21,646 bases of DNA from Ignatzschineria sp. (GTDB lineage: Bacteria; Pseudomonadota; Gammaproteobacteria; Cardiobacteriales; Wohlfahrtiimonadaceae), in NCBI GenBank assembly GCA_030151245.1, contig JASLEF010000200.1, positions 1-21,646 of the forward strand, in the 5' to 3' direction. This document shows, piece by piece, positions 14,131 to 21,646 of this stretch. The translations under genes were made by a program, and so were the position numbers. The notes below the pieces were generated by a model. The model was given only the letters and a program-made list of their open reading frames with translations, ran no database searches and was not told the origin of the DNA. Positions within the stretch are counted from its first letter, which is position 1. Each line of letters begins with the position of its first letter.

Positions 14131-16098
14131 CTAAACTTCTTGAGTCATCGAATCCGTCTGTAACTGTTTACGTCCAATTCTATAGCGTCTATCTAAAATC
14201 GATAGCAATGCTGCAAAGGAGATCACTAACCCCCCTAACCAAATCCAACGAACGAATGGTTTTACATAAAGACGAATAGCCCATGCATTTTCTGCTCGTT
14301 CTTCTGCCATTGCCACATAAAGGTCATCCACTAATGATGGTCGAAGCGCCACTTCACTAATCGGCATACCACTCACAGTATAGGTTCGTTTTTCGGGATA
14401 CATCATTCGCAGCGGCTTATCATTTTGGTAGACCTGAATGACCCCTTTAGTTCCTACGTAGTTCGAACCTTGTACATCCTCTAAGGCTAAAAGTTCAAAC
14501 CCATATTCACGAACCTGAACCGTCTCTCCCACCCGAACAAGGCGATCTTGCTCATCACTATAATGAGAAGTTAATGTGATACCGATAATCGTGATCACCA
14601 ATCCCAAATGACCTAAATTCATTCCCCAGCGCGAAAGTGTTTGTCGCTTTATCGCTTGGAAATAATTATCCGTCTTACGACCATTGAGTTTAATCTCAAA
14701 AAGAATACCACCAATCACCCAGTAACTAAGGGTTAAACCTAACACAACCCAAAAATCTAACTGCCCAACATAGAGATAGTTTGTTGCAAACCCTAAGACA
14801 ATAGATGAGACTGCCATGATTGTTAAAGGCGTCTTAATACGACTAAACTTATCTTCTTTAAATCGAAGTAATGGTGTAAAACCTAACGCCAGTAAGATCA
14901 GCATCGTAATAGGAACGGTATATTCATTAAAATATCCCTCCCCTACAGAGATTTTCCCGATCTGTAAGATATCAACAATCAGCGGATAGAGTGTCCCGAG
15001 CAAAACAACAAAACAAGCCACTGATAAAAAGATATTATTAAAAAGAATTCCTGATTCTTTAGAGACCAGACTCAAATGGGATTCTTGACGAATTTTATGA
15101 GATCTAAAGAGTAATAGAATAAACCCAAATAGCGTCACAATCGCTAACAACATCAAAATAAACTGTCCGCGGGAAGGATCCGCTGCGAATGAGTGAACAG
15201 ATGTTAAAACTCCTGAGCGTACTAAGAAGGTTCCTAAAACGCTCAGACAGAATGTTAAGATTGCAATAATCACAGTCCAAAGCGTAAAGGCTTTACGCTT
15301 TTCTGTCGCCGCTAATGAGTGAATCAGCGCCGCCCCTAATATCCAAGGAATCAATGAAGCATTTTCAACAGGGTCCCAGAACCACCAACCGCCCCAGCCC
15401 AGTTCATAGTATGCCCACCAACTACCTACCGTAATACCAATGGTTAAAAACCCCCATGCCGCTAATGCCCAAGGACGAACCCAACGGATAGAGAGACGAT
15501 CAATATGTCCTGTTAATAAAATGGCACACATGAAAGCGTAAGGAACTGCAAACCCTACATACCCCATATACAGAAGCGGAGGATGTATAATTAACCCCAC
15601 ATCTTGAAGTAGAGGGTTTAAGTCTCTTCCATCATAAAGATCTAAAGTAAGGTTTCGTGAAAATGGATCTGAAGTAAAAATCAAGAATGCGATAAAACCA
15701 ACCGTAATTCCCCCTAATACCGCCAATGTTGCTGCCGACAACTCCAATGGCATCTTACGGGTCACAAATACCACTCCCAGCATCCAAGCCGTTAGAGTGA
15801 AGACCCACAACAACATAGATCCTTCATGCCCTCCCCAAATAGCCGTGATTTTATAGATATCTGGCAGTTTTGTATTGGAATTCTGGAAGACATAAGAGTA
15901 GGAAAAATCACTAATCCAAAATAGATGCCCCAAATAAACAAATGAAAATGCTACAAGGACAAAAAGCCATATCGTCAATGGCCTTGCGCTATACATTAAT
16001 TGGGGACTACGTAGTTTAATGCCGATCAGCGGCAAGATAAAGAGTGCTATCGAAACACCGAGCGCTAAATAGAGCGCGAGTTGACCTAAAGGAAGCAT
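14131..16098 (-). CDS. ccmF: Cytochrome c haem lyase subunit CcmF
   Basis: Large polytopic membrane protein of 655 residues, the haem lyase core that takes haem from CcmE and joins it to apocytochrome c with CcmH and CcmI. The tryptophan-rich WWD motif GWGGWWFWDPVENASLIPW begins near 234. The four conserved histidines are present at H172 (IIHPPLLYMGY), H260 (ALIHSLAATEK), H302 (SVHSFAADP) and H497 (NLGHLGLV), almost exactly at the E. coli numbering. About 14-15 membrane segments are visible, with a large periplasmic part near 510-610. The ATG at 16098 fits the family N-terminus (MLPLGQLALYLALGV). ccmE lies 35 bases upstream. Confidence 0.97.
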   Translation of the reverse strand: MLPLGQLALYLALGVSIALFILPLIGIKLRSPQLMYSARPLTIWLFVLVAFSFVYLGHLFWISDFSYSYVFQNSNTKLPDIYKITAIWGGHEGSMLLWVFTLTAWMLGVVFVTRKMPLELSAATLAVLGGITVGFIAFLIFTSDPFSRNLTLDLYDGRDLNPLLQDVGLIIHPPLLYMGYVGFAVPYAFMCAILLTGHIDRLSIRWVRPWALAAWGFLTIGITVGSWWAYYELGWGGWWFWDPVENASLIPWILGAALIHSLAATEKRKAFTLWTVIIAILTFCLSVLGTFLVRSGVLTSVHSFAADPSRGQFILMLLAIVTLFGFILLLFRSHKIRQESHLSLVSKESGILFNNIFLSVACFVVLLGTLYPLIVDILQIGKISVGEGYFNEYTVPITMLILLALGFTPLLRFKEDKFSRIKTPLTIMAVSSIVLGFATNYLYVGQLDFWVVLGLTLSYWVIGGILFEIKLNGRKTDNYFQAIKRQTLSRWGMNLGHLGLVITIIGITLTSHYSDEQDRLVRVGETVQVREYGFELLALEDVQGSNYVGTKGVIQVYQNDKPLRMMYPEKRTYTVSGMPISEVALRPSLVDDLYVAMAEERAENAWAIRLYVKPFVRWIWLGGLVISFAALLSILDRRYRIGRKQLQTDSMTQEV

Positions 16099-16133
16099 AA
16101 TAACCCTTGATGAATATTGATGACGGGATCGAC

Positions 16134-16628
16134 TTAGATGTCTTTCTCTTTAAATGGATGACCTTGCGCCTCTAATGTAGCCGCAACTTCAGGTGGCATA
16201 TACTCTTCATCATGCTTTGCAAGAATCTCTTCTGCCACAAATTGATTACCATCAACAAGTTTCCCACGCGCAATGATTCCCTGACCTTCTCTAAAAAGAT
16301 CTGGCAAAATTCCTTCGTAACTCACAATAATCTGTTCAGAAGATCCATCGACTAATGCAAACTCTACAGCTAACGTATCTGATCCTTTATGCAATGTTCC
16401 AGGAACTACTAACCCCCCTACCCGAATCGTCTTATCAAGGGGCGCTTCACCCGCATGAACTTGCTCCGGCGAATAATAGAGATTCAAGTTATCTCTCGAT
16501 GCAAACATCGCAAAACCAATTACTAAGAAAGCTGCAACAATTACCGCGATTACCACATACATTCTCTGCTTTTGTCTCGGTGACATCATTCCACGCTTTC
16601 CAGCAGTGTTCATTTTTTGTTGACTCAT
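16134..16628 (-). CDS. ccmE: Haem chaperone CcmE
   Basis: Periplasmic haem chaperone of 164 residues, anchored by one N-terminal helix (about 24-43) and followed by an OB-fold beta-barrel. The covalent haem attachment motif is LAKHDEEYMPPEV, with H139 and Y143 matching E. coli H130 and Y134. RVGGLVVPGT and ARGKLVDGNQFVAEEIL are typical barrel strands. The frame is open 55 codons further upstream, but that stretch is the ccmD gene read in another frame. The ATG at 16628 follows AGAGGG and overlaps the ccmD stop as ATGA, so it is the clear start. CcmC loads haem onto it, and CcmF takes haem from it. Confidence 0.96.
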   Translation of the reverse strand: MSQQKMNTAGKRGMMSPRQKQRMYVVIAVIVAAFLVIGFAMFASRDNLNLYYSPEQVHAGEAPLDKTIRVGGLVVPGTLHKGSDTLAVEFALVDGSSEQIIVSYEGILPDLFREGQGIIARGKLVDGNQFVAEEILAKHDEEYMPPEVAATLEAQGHPFKEKDI

Positions 16629-16786
16629 TTGATTAAACCCTCTCTCGTCATTGCTCGTTTTAAACCTCGACCTTCGCTCACTAATGCAACGATCAAACCT
16701 ATGAGGCAAAGCGCCACGAAGCCATAACACGCCCATACATAAACCGTGTGCTTCCCCATATCTAATAGATTTAAAAATTCTGCCAT
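16625..16786 (-). CDS. ccmD: Haem exporter protein CcmD
   Basis: Small membrane protein of 53 residues that stabilises the CcmC-CcmE haem complex and its release by CcmAB. It begins MAEFLNLLDMGKHTVYVWAC and continues YGFVALCLIGLIVALVSE. The pattern MG-x-x-x-x-YVW-x-x-YG is the CcmD hallmark; one membrane helix (about 14-37) and a basic cytoplasmic tail (GRGLKRAMTREGLIK) follow. The start follows AGAGG, and the stop overlaps the ccmE start as ATGA. Its place between ccmC and ccmE settles the identity. Confidence 0.93.
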   Translation of the reverse strand: MAEFLNLLDMGKHTVYVWACYGFVALCLIGLIVALVSEGRGLKRAMTREGLIK

Positions 16787-16920
16787 TTAACAACCTCTAA
16801 ATTAAATATCCTAAATCTGCTTTTAAATTCTTGTTCTAATTCCCGTCTACTTCTGTCGTCTAATATCAATCATTATGGTCCAAATGTTTTCCCTGATCAA
16901 TTTATTCATTGCGGGAAGCT
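16787..16920. other. Unusual 134-base gap inside the ccm operon
   Basis: All other ccm junctions here are overlapping or up to 35 bases apart, but ccmC and ccmD are separated by 134. I see no conserved ORF; a 20-codon frame lacks a ribosome site. An internal promoter is possible. Confidence 0.5.
16872..16900 (-). promoter_or_regulatory. Possible internal promoter for ccmDEFGHIAB
   Basis: Minus-strand TTGATC (plus 16895-16900), a 17-base spacer, and CATAAT (plus 16872-16877). Matches to consensus are four and five of six. It lies in the ccmC-ccmD gap about 85 bases before ccmD. Confidence 0.3.
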
Positions 16921-17700
16921 TTATGAATTTTTCGTATAAACTTGTAAAAGTTGCTCTTTATAAATGAGATGAACACTCTTTAATAAAATATAACCTAATG
17001 TAAATAAGAGATATGCCACCATCATTAATACCAAAGGCTTCAACATTGCAGGATCTAAACTCGGCCCGCCAGAAGCAAAAATCGTACTTTTCTGATGCAA
17101 TGTTGCAAAGAGATATACCGATGCTTTAATGATCGGCACGATGACAACACCAATGATCGCTAAGATAGAGATCCCCATATTCGCTTTTTCACGATCTTCA
17201 AAGGCACTGTCTAAACCGATATAGCCAAGATATAAGAAAAAGAGAATTAAAACGGATGTTAAACGAACATCCCAGACCCACCATGTCCCCCATGTAGGAG
17301 CCCCCCAAATCGCACCTGTCACTAATGTAATTAATGTATAGACTGCGCCCAAAACCGCTGCAGATCGTGCAATGACAGGGAATAATTTAATACGGAAGAT
17401 AAGGAATAACACACTCAGTGCCGCAATAAACATATATAGTGAGGAAGATAGTATTGCTGCCGGTACATGAATATACATGATTCGGACAGTATCACCTTGC
17501 TGATAATCTACAGGGGAATCAAAAATCCCATAATAGAGCCCAGCGATTGCTGATAAAGCGCTAAGAATAAAAGCCCAAGGAATAATTTTCTTTGCGAATG
17601 GCACAAAGTACTTATAACTAATTAATCTTTTAAGGGCGCTAAATCTCGATTTTTTAACCGGTTTAACAGAAGGCTTTTTTAATTGATCAACATTAGTCAC
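16921..17700 (-). CDS. ccmC: Haem transfer protein CcmC
   Basis: Six-span membrane protein of 259 residues that binds periplasmic haem and loads it onto CcmE. The WWD motif is TWGTWWVWDVRLTS (about 136-149), and the axial histidines are H78 (IMYIHVPAA) and H202 (ATLHQKS). Their spacing of 124 equals that of E. coli H60 and H184. The aromatic residues usually just before the second histidine (as in NWWNTLHQG) are replaced by YLFATLHQK here. A basic N-terminal extension of about 40 residues precedes the first span. The start is GTG at 17700, after AAGGG; no ATG is available in frame before the first histidine segment. It is the first gene of the operon, divergent from pntAA, with an extended -10 promoter upstream. 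Confidence 0.95.
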   Translation of the reverse strand: MTNVDQLKKPSVKPVKKSRFSALKRLISYKYFVPFAKKIIPWAFILSALSAIAGLYYGIFDSPVDYQQGDTVRIMYIHVPAAILSSSLYMFIAALSVLFLIFRIKLFPVIARSAAVLGAVYTLITLVTGAIWGAPTWGTWWVWDVRLTSVLILFFLYLGYIGLDSAFEDREKANMGISILAIIGVVIVPIIKASVYLFATLHQKSTIFASGGPSLDPAMLKPLVLMMVAYLLFTLGYILLKSVHLIYKEQLLQVYTKNS

Positions 17701-17753
17701 AGCAACCCTTTATTCAAAAAATATTCTTAAGATCTCTCTATTTTAGGCTAGTC

Positions 17754-17762
17754 AGTATATCA
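17754..17762 (-). promoter_or_regulatory. Predicted extended -10 promoter of the ccm operon
   Basis: On the minus strand TGATATACT forms TGn plus TATACT (five of six). No good -35 is present, as is common for extended -10 promoters. It lies about 54 bases before the ccmC GTG. Confidence 0.4.
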
Positions 17763-17879
17763 AATCTTCAATTATCGGCATTAAAAGAAATCGAATTGTT
17801 CTCATAAAAAAGAGCAACAGATCAATTTTGCCATGAATTTATTTCCTACAAGCCCTCAATTTATATTTCAATGTTCTCA

Positions 17880-17888
17880 TGTTACTAT
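17880..17888 (+). promoter_or_regulatory. Possible extended -10 promoter of the pnt operon
   Basis: TGTTACTAT reads as TGn plus TACTAT (four of six), with no clear -35. Transcription near 17895 would leave the chosen pntAA start at 17930 with a 35-base leader and exclude the upstream ATG at 17897. Confidence 0.33.
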
Positions 17889-17929
17889 GAAAGTTCATGA
17901 CTTTTTTGCCACTTGGAGTATTGAAAATT

Positions 17930-19051
17930 ATGATAAAAACCATCATCGTCCTTAAAGAGACACTTCCTCTTGAGAAACGTGTGGCGCTCGATCCCAAAAA
18001 CGTAGAACGTTTTGTCAAAGCAGGATTTAAAGTAATCGTGATGCCTGACGCCGGGGTTCATGCTTATTTTAGCAATGAAGCGTATGAGAAAGCCGGCGCA
18101 ATCGTTGAAATGCCAACATTTGATGAGGCGGCAATTATCGTCTCTATCAATGCCCCCTCAAGCACTCTCAGCAAACAGTTTAAAGCAGAATCTATTGCGA
18201 TCTCTATGCTTGATCCGTACAACAATCTAGCGTTAATTAATACGCTTGCAACACGAAAAATCAATGCGATATCTCTAGAATTTATCCCTCGAATTACTCG
18301 AGCACAGAGCATGGATGTTCTCTCTTCTCAGGCCACCATTTCCGGCTACCAATCAGTCTTGATTGGTGCAGATCTTTCACCGCGCTTCTTTCCGATGCTG
18401 ACAACGGCAGCAGGAACCATTCGTCCGGCAAAGGTCCTCGTCATTGGCGCTGGAGTTGCAGGATTGCAAGCCATTGCCACAGCCCGACGTTTAGGGGCAC
18501 AAGTCGAGGCTTATGATATCCGTCCAGATGCAAAAGAGCAGGTCGAGTCTCTCGGAGCAAAACTTGTCGATACTGGCGTTAATGCCGCAGGGGATGGTGG
18601 TTATGCCCGTGAATTAACCGAGGAAGAGAAGGCTCAACAAGCTGAAGCGCTTGCAAAACATGTGAAAGAAGCTCATGTGATCGTCACGACTGCAGCAATC
18701 CCTGGAAAACGGGCACCGATTATCATTACCAAAGCAATGGTTGAATCGATGATCCCTGGCGCTGTCATTGTAGATATGGCGGCAGAGACGGGTGGAAACT
18801 GTGAAGTCACGAAACCTGGTAAAACGATCCATCACAATGAAGTCACGATCACCGGTCCACTAAACCTTCCTTCGACAGTTTCTATTCACGCCTCTGAAAT
18901 GTTCTCACAAAACATCTATAACTATCTTAGCCCCTTCATTACAGAAGAGGGTCTTGTATTAGATTTAGAAGATGAAGTTGTGAAGGATTCTCTCATCACC
19001 TATCAGGGTGATATTGTATCTGATCGCATCAAAGCACTTATTACGGCGTAA
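17930..19051 (+). CDS. pntAA: NAD(P) transhydrogenase subunit alpha part 1 (dI, NAD-binding)
   Basis: Cytoplasmic NAD(H)-binding domain I of proton-translocating transhydrogenase, 373 residues. The enzyme transfers hydride from NADH to NADP+ while protons flow inward. The N-terminal half (RVALDPKNVERFVKAGFKV, SLEFIPRITRAQSMDVLSSQA) is the AlaDH/PNT N-domain, with the RQD-loop region. The NAD-binding Rossmann motif VLVIGAGVAGLQAIATARRLGAQVEAYDIRP follows (about 172-202). The split form lacks the membrane spans fused to this domain in E. coli PntA (510 residues); these are in the next gene. The ATG at 17930 follows TTGGAG and fits the family start. An upstream in-frame ATG (17897) would add 11 residues but has no ribosome site. 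Confidence 0.94.
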   Translation: MIKTIIVLKETLPLEKRVALDPKNVERFVKAGFKVIVMPDAGVHAYFSNEAYEKAGAIVEMPTFDEAAIIVSINAPSSTLSKQFKAESIAISMLDPYNNLALINTLATRKINAISLEFIPRITRAQSMDVLSSQATISGYQSVLIGADLSPRFFPMLTTAAGTIRPAKVLVIGAGVAGLQAIATARRLGAQVEAYDIRPDAKEQVESLGAKLVDTGVNAAGDGGYARELTEEEKAQQAEALAKHVKEAHVIVTTAAIPGKRAPIIITKAMVESMIPGAVIVDMAAETGGNCEVTKPGKTIHHNEVTITGPLNLPSTVSIHASEMFSQNIYNYLSPFITEEGLVLDLEDEVVKDSLITYQGDIVSDRIKALITA

Positions 19052-19071
19052 CGCTTAAGGAGATTATTTAT

Positions 19072-19365
19072 ATGATTACAGGATTTGCAGCGCTCTATAT
19101 CGTTGTCCTTTCCGCCATTTTAGGGTTTGAAGTCATTTCTCGGGTTCCAGCGATTCTTCATACCCCTTTAATGTCGGGCTCAAATTTTATTCATGGCATT
19201 ATCTTAGTGGGCGCAATGATCGCTCTCGGTCACGCAGATGGTTTCTTCCAAACAGGCCTTGCGTTTATTGCTGTGGTTTTTGGTGCAATCAATGCTGTCG
19301 GTGGGTATTACGTGACAGATAGAATGCTCGAAATGTTCAAATCTAACAAAAAAGAGGAGAAATAA
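19072..19365 (+). CDS. pntAB: NAD(P) transhydrogenase subunit alpha part 2 (membrane)
   Basis: 97-residue membrane protein corresponding to the C-terminal spans of E. coli PntA. Three hydrophobic helices lie at about 4-20, 38-53 and 60-80. LSAILGFEVISRVPAILHTPLMSGSNFIHGI is the strongly conserved N-terminal segment; VFGAINAVGGYYVTDRMLEMFK ends it, followed by a lysine/glutamate tail. With PntB it forms the proton channel (dII). It begins 20 bases after pntAA behind AAGGAG, and its own end contains the GAGGAG ribosome site of pntB. Confidence 0.95.
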   Translation: MITGFAALYIVVLSAILGFEVISRVPAILHTPLMSGSNFIHGIILVGAMIALGHADGFFQTGLAFIAVVFGAINAVGGYYVTDRMLEMFKSNKKEEK

Positions 19366-19368
19366 TTT

Positions 19369-20766
19369 ATGGCCTCACTGATTGTTAATATTGGCTATTT
19401 TGTAGCCGCCATCGTTTTTATCTATGCACTAAAAAGCATGAGTCATCCTTCTACCGCCCGTAAAGGAATTCATTATGCCGGTTTAGCGATGTTGCTAGCA
19501 GTGGTTATTACCCTCTTCCATCCTGATATCATGCATCATGCCTATTTCACTAATGTCTTTTTAATCATTGTGGCAATAGCCATTGGCTACTTTATTGCTA
19601 AACGCTCAGCCCTTAAAGTCGCAATGACAGATATGCCCCAGATGATCGCAATCTACAATGGCGTCGGAGGTGGGGCTGCCGCTATTATTGGAGCGATTGC
19701 ATTACTTCAAGTAGGATCTCCCGATACTGCCTACAACTCTCGCGTCTTACTGTTAGCGGCGCTAGGAGGCTTTATTGGTGCCGTTTCATTTACAGGATCT
19801 ATTATCGCTTGGGCTAAGCTTGATGGAAGAATGAAATCCACGATTCGTTTTAAAAACCGCAATCTCATTAATTTCTTTATCTTCATCTTTGCGCTTCTAC
19901 TTGCGATGCTTCTCGCGACAGAGTCAGAGCCGCACTATTTTATGCTCTTCCTCTTCTTTGTATTAACACTAGCCTTAGGCGTCTTAATTGCTGTTCCTAT
20001 TGGCGGCGCTGACATGCCTGTGATTATCTCACTCTTTAACGCGCTTACAGGTATTGCTGTTGCTTTTGAAGGAATAGCACTTGATAACGGTGGATTAATT
20101 ATTGCCGGAACCGTCGTGGGGGCTGCGGGAACACTTCTCACGCTTCTCATGGCAAAAGCAATGAACCGTTCTATTAATAATGTTCTCTTTTCTAACTTTG
20201 GAGATGCAACGAGCGAAAGCACTGAAGTGGAAGGTGCGATGACGGAAACTGATGCCGCAAATGCAGCAATGACAATGGCTTATGCTGATCGTGTAATTAT
20301 TGTTCCGGGATATGGTTTAGCGGCAGCCCAAGCGCAACATAAAGTGGCCGAACTCGTGAAAATTTTAGAGGCTCGAGGGGTCGATGTTCGTTTTGCAATT
20401 CATCCTGTTGCGGGAAGAATGCCAGGACATATGAACGTACTCCTTGCTGAATCAGGAATTCCATATGAGAGCATCTTTGACTTAGACGAGATCAATGGCG
20501 AGTTTAAAGATACAGATGCAGTATTAGTCATCGGGGCAAATGATGTCGTGAATCCTGTCGCTCGCATTGACAAATCAAGCCCTATCTACGGCATGCCCAT
20601 CCTTAATGCAGACCAAGCGAAACAAGTATTCGTGATCAAACGTGGGCAAGGCGCAGGATTCTCCGGCATTGAGAACCATCTCTTCTATCTAGATAATACC
20701 GATATGGTTTATGGCGATGCCCAGAAGGTGGTTAATGAGATGATTACGACATTGAAATCACTCTAA
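19369..20766 (+). CDS. pntB: NAD(P) transhydrogenase subunit beta
   Basis: 465-residue subunit with about nine membrane spans (residues 1 to about 260, part of dII) and the C-terminal NADP(H)-binding domain III facing the cytoplasm. The channel region is seen in AIYNGVGGGAAAIIGAIALLQ and PVIISLFNALTGIAVAFEG. dIII (about 300-465) has VPGYGLAAAQAQHKV, PVAGRMPGHMNVLLAE, VIGANDVVNP, and the terminal KRGQGAGFSGIENHLF and MVYGDAQKVV loop motifs, all expected for NADP binding. Length equals the E. coli protein. It starts three bases after pntAB and is followed by a strong terminator, so pntAA-pntAB-pntB is a complete operon. Confidence 0.97.
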   Translation: MASLIVNIGYFVAAIVFIYALKSMSHPSTARKGIHYAGLAMLLAVVITLFHPDIMHHAYFTNVFLIIVAIAIGYFIAKRSALKVAMTDMPQMIAIYNGVGGGAAAIIGAIALLQVGSPDTAYNSRVLLLAALGGFIGAVSFTGSIIAWAKLDGRMKSTIRFKNRNLINFFIFIFALLLAMLLATESEPHYFMLFLFFVLTLALGVLIAVPIGGADMPVIISLFNALTGIAVAFEGIALDNGGLIIAGTVVGAAGTLLTLLMAKAMNRSINNVLFSNFGDATSESTEVEGAMTETDAANAAMTMAYADRVIIVPGYGLAAAQAQHKVAELVKILEARGVDVRFAIHPVAGRMPGHMNVLLAESGIPYESIFDLDEINGEFKDTDAVLVIGANDVVNPVARIDKSSPIYGMPILNADQAKQVFVIKRGQGAGFSGIENHLFYLDNTDMVYGDAQKVVNEMITTLKSL

Positions 20767-20800
20767 AAAGATCTCCTTAAAGCCCTTTAGCTTTAAGATC

Positions 20801-20835
20801 AAAGGCGCTAATATCATTTATTAGCGCCTTTTTTT
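20801..20835 (+). terminator. Intrinsic terminator of the pnt operon
   Basis: A perfect 13-bp stem, AAAGGCGCTAATA with its complement, around a 5-base loop, followed by four more T (seven T in a row). It lies 34 bases after the pntB stop. Confidence 0.93.
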
Positions 20836-20860
20836 GTCTGCTGATTGTGACCGCCGATTG

Positions 20861-20890
20861 TTGCCTTACCATCATCTCTTTACTTATCAT
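20861..20890 (+). promoter_or_regulatory. Possible promoter of yiiM
   Basis: TTGCCT, an 18-base spacer, then TATCAT; four and five of six to consensus. It lies about 100 bases before the yiiM start and just after the pnt terminator. Confidence 0.33.
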
Positions 20891-20990
20891 GTATTGCCAT
20901 GATTAGCGGCGTTGAGGGCTTACTATACCTACTCTTCCCTATTGCTTTTCTGAAAAGGTTTCACAAGAAACCTTCAAAGGTCATTTCCAG

Positions 20991-21646
20991 ATGCATCAAC
21001 CCTCTATCGCTCCCCTCAAAAATCAGCCGATGATTACGCTTCATCATCTTTATGCCGGAAAAACTCATGAATATCCTGAGCATGAACCAAGCGCCATCGC
21101 GAAATCTCGCATTACAGATTCCCGAATGGTAAAAACTCTCGGCATTGAGGGCGACGAGCAATATGAAAAACGCTTCCACGGGGGCATCGATCGCGCGCTG
21201 TGCCACTATCCCCATGAACATTATGCCTATTGGCGCACGCGATATCCTCACCTTGCTCATCTTTTTCAATCACCGGCATTTGGGGAGAATATCTCCACAT
21301 CGGGGCTCACAGAAGAGAATGCATTTATGGGAGATATCTATCAATTAGGAGAAGCGATTATCCAGATCACACAGCCCCGCTCTCCCTGCTATAAGCTCAA
21401 CTATCATCTACAAATACCCCATCTCTCAGAAGAGATGCAAAACAACGGTTATTGCGGTTGGCTCTATCGCGTCATTAAAGAAGGCAACATCCAGCCAGGC
21501 TCTGAAATGGCACTACTGTCACGCACCAGCTCTGTGAGTGTTAAAGAGGCGCTAAGCATAGCTTTTACGGAACCTTTCAGCGAAGAGAGAACGCTTATCC
21601 TCCTTTCATCCCCAGGGTTATCCACAAGCTGGACGCGTACGATGCA
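20991..21646 (+). CDS. yiiM: MOSC-domain protein YiiM, 6-N-hydroxylaminopurine reductase (3' end outside window)
   Basis: Partial gene, 218 codons to the window edge. The protein closely follows E. coli YiiM: YAGKTHEYPEHEPSAIAK, LGIEGDEQYEKRFHGG, DRALCHYPHEHYAYW, FGENISTSGLTEENAFMGD, PRSPCYKLNYH and SPGLSTSWTRTM. YiiM is a molybdenum-cofactor enzyme that detoxifies N-hydroxylated bases; the cysteine in PRSPCYKL is the likely Moco ligand. In E. coli only about 20 residues follow SWTRTM, so most of the gene is present. The ATG at 20991 has AAAGG ten bases upstream. A second ATG at 21030 (MITLHHLYAG) aligns with the E. coli start but lacks a ribosome site, so a 13-residue extension is possible. 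Confidence 0.93.
   Translation, partial: MHQPSIAPLKNQPMITLHHLYAGKTHEYPEHEPSAIAKSRITDSRMVKTLGIEGDEQYEKRFHGGIDRALCHYPHEHYAYWRTRYPHLAHLFQSPAFGENISTSGLTEENAFMGDIYQLGEAIIQITQPRSPCYKLNYHLQIPHLSEEMQNNGYCGWLYRVIKEGNIQPGSEMALLSRTSSVSVKEALSIAFTEPFSEERTLILLSSPGLSTSWTRTM

Noticed and set aside
16629..16793. 55-codon N-terminal extension of CcmE
   Set aside because: This stretch is ccmD read in another frame; ccmD has the family pattern and ccmE has its own ribosome site.
16843..16905. 20-codon frame (MNKLIREN...) in the ccmC-ccmD gap
   Set aside because: No ribosome site and no resemblance to a known small protein.
1..21646. Mobile elements, CRISPR arrays, tRNA/rRNA genes, toxin-antitoxin or defence cassettes
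   Set aside because: No transposase or integrase frame, no spaced repeats, no cloverleaf-like sequence and no paired small toxin-antitoxin genes were found; the gene content is housekeeping.

Overview
The window reads as an ordinary chromosomal segment of a moderately AT-rich gammaproteobacterium. Support for that: a System I cytochrome c maturation (ccm) operon with separate ccmH and ccmI, an AcrAB-type RND efflux pump, YgfZ, YiiM and a three-gene pntAA-pntAB-pntB transhydrogenase. The gene content and base composition recall Cardiobacteriales (Ignatzschineria or Wohlfahrtiimonas), but that placement is a guess without a database search. I see no insertion sequence, prophage, CRISPR array, tRNA or rRNA gene, and no convincing new multi-gene system.

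Layout. Positions 1-2029 hold alanine racemase and a glutathione S-transferase-like protein, both leftward. Positions 2321-4566 hold a rightward group of ygfZ, a 6-phosphofructokinase and ridA, closed by a strong terminator at 4601-4639. A noncoding gap of about 345 bases follows and contains an orphan promoter-like sequence. From 10035 down to 4985 lies a leftward efflux operon, marR-type regulator then acrA then acrB, with a palindromic operator lying over its promoter (10070-10098) and a terminator at 4905-4941. From 17700 down to 10387 lies the whole leftward ccm operon in the order ccmC, D, E, F, G, H, I, A, B, closed by a terminator at 10273-10307. Here ccmAB sit last rather than first. 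Divergently from it, 17930-20766 carries the rightward pnt operon with its terminator at 20801-20835. The last gene, yiiM, runs off the right edge.

How the genes work together. The nine ccm genes form a complete pathway that moves and chaperones haem and reduces and attaches it to c-type cytochromes in the periplasm. The pnt genes use the proton-motive force to make NADPH. The MarR-type protein probably represses its own operon and so controls the AcrAB pump; no outer-membrane TolC partner is encoded here. Alr, YgfZ, phosphofructokinase, RidA and YiiM are housekeeping or metabolite-repair enzymes.

Several starts given here are downstream of the longest possible frame (alr, pfk, marR, ccmB, ccmE, pntAA), chosen from Shine-Dalgarno sequences, family N-termini and promoter positions. 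ccmD (53 codons) and the truncated yiiM were found by reading the sequence directly.
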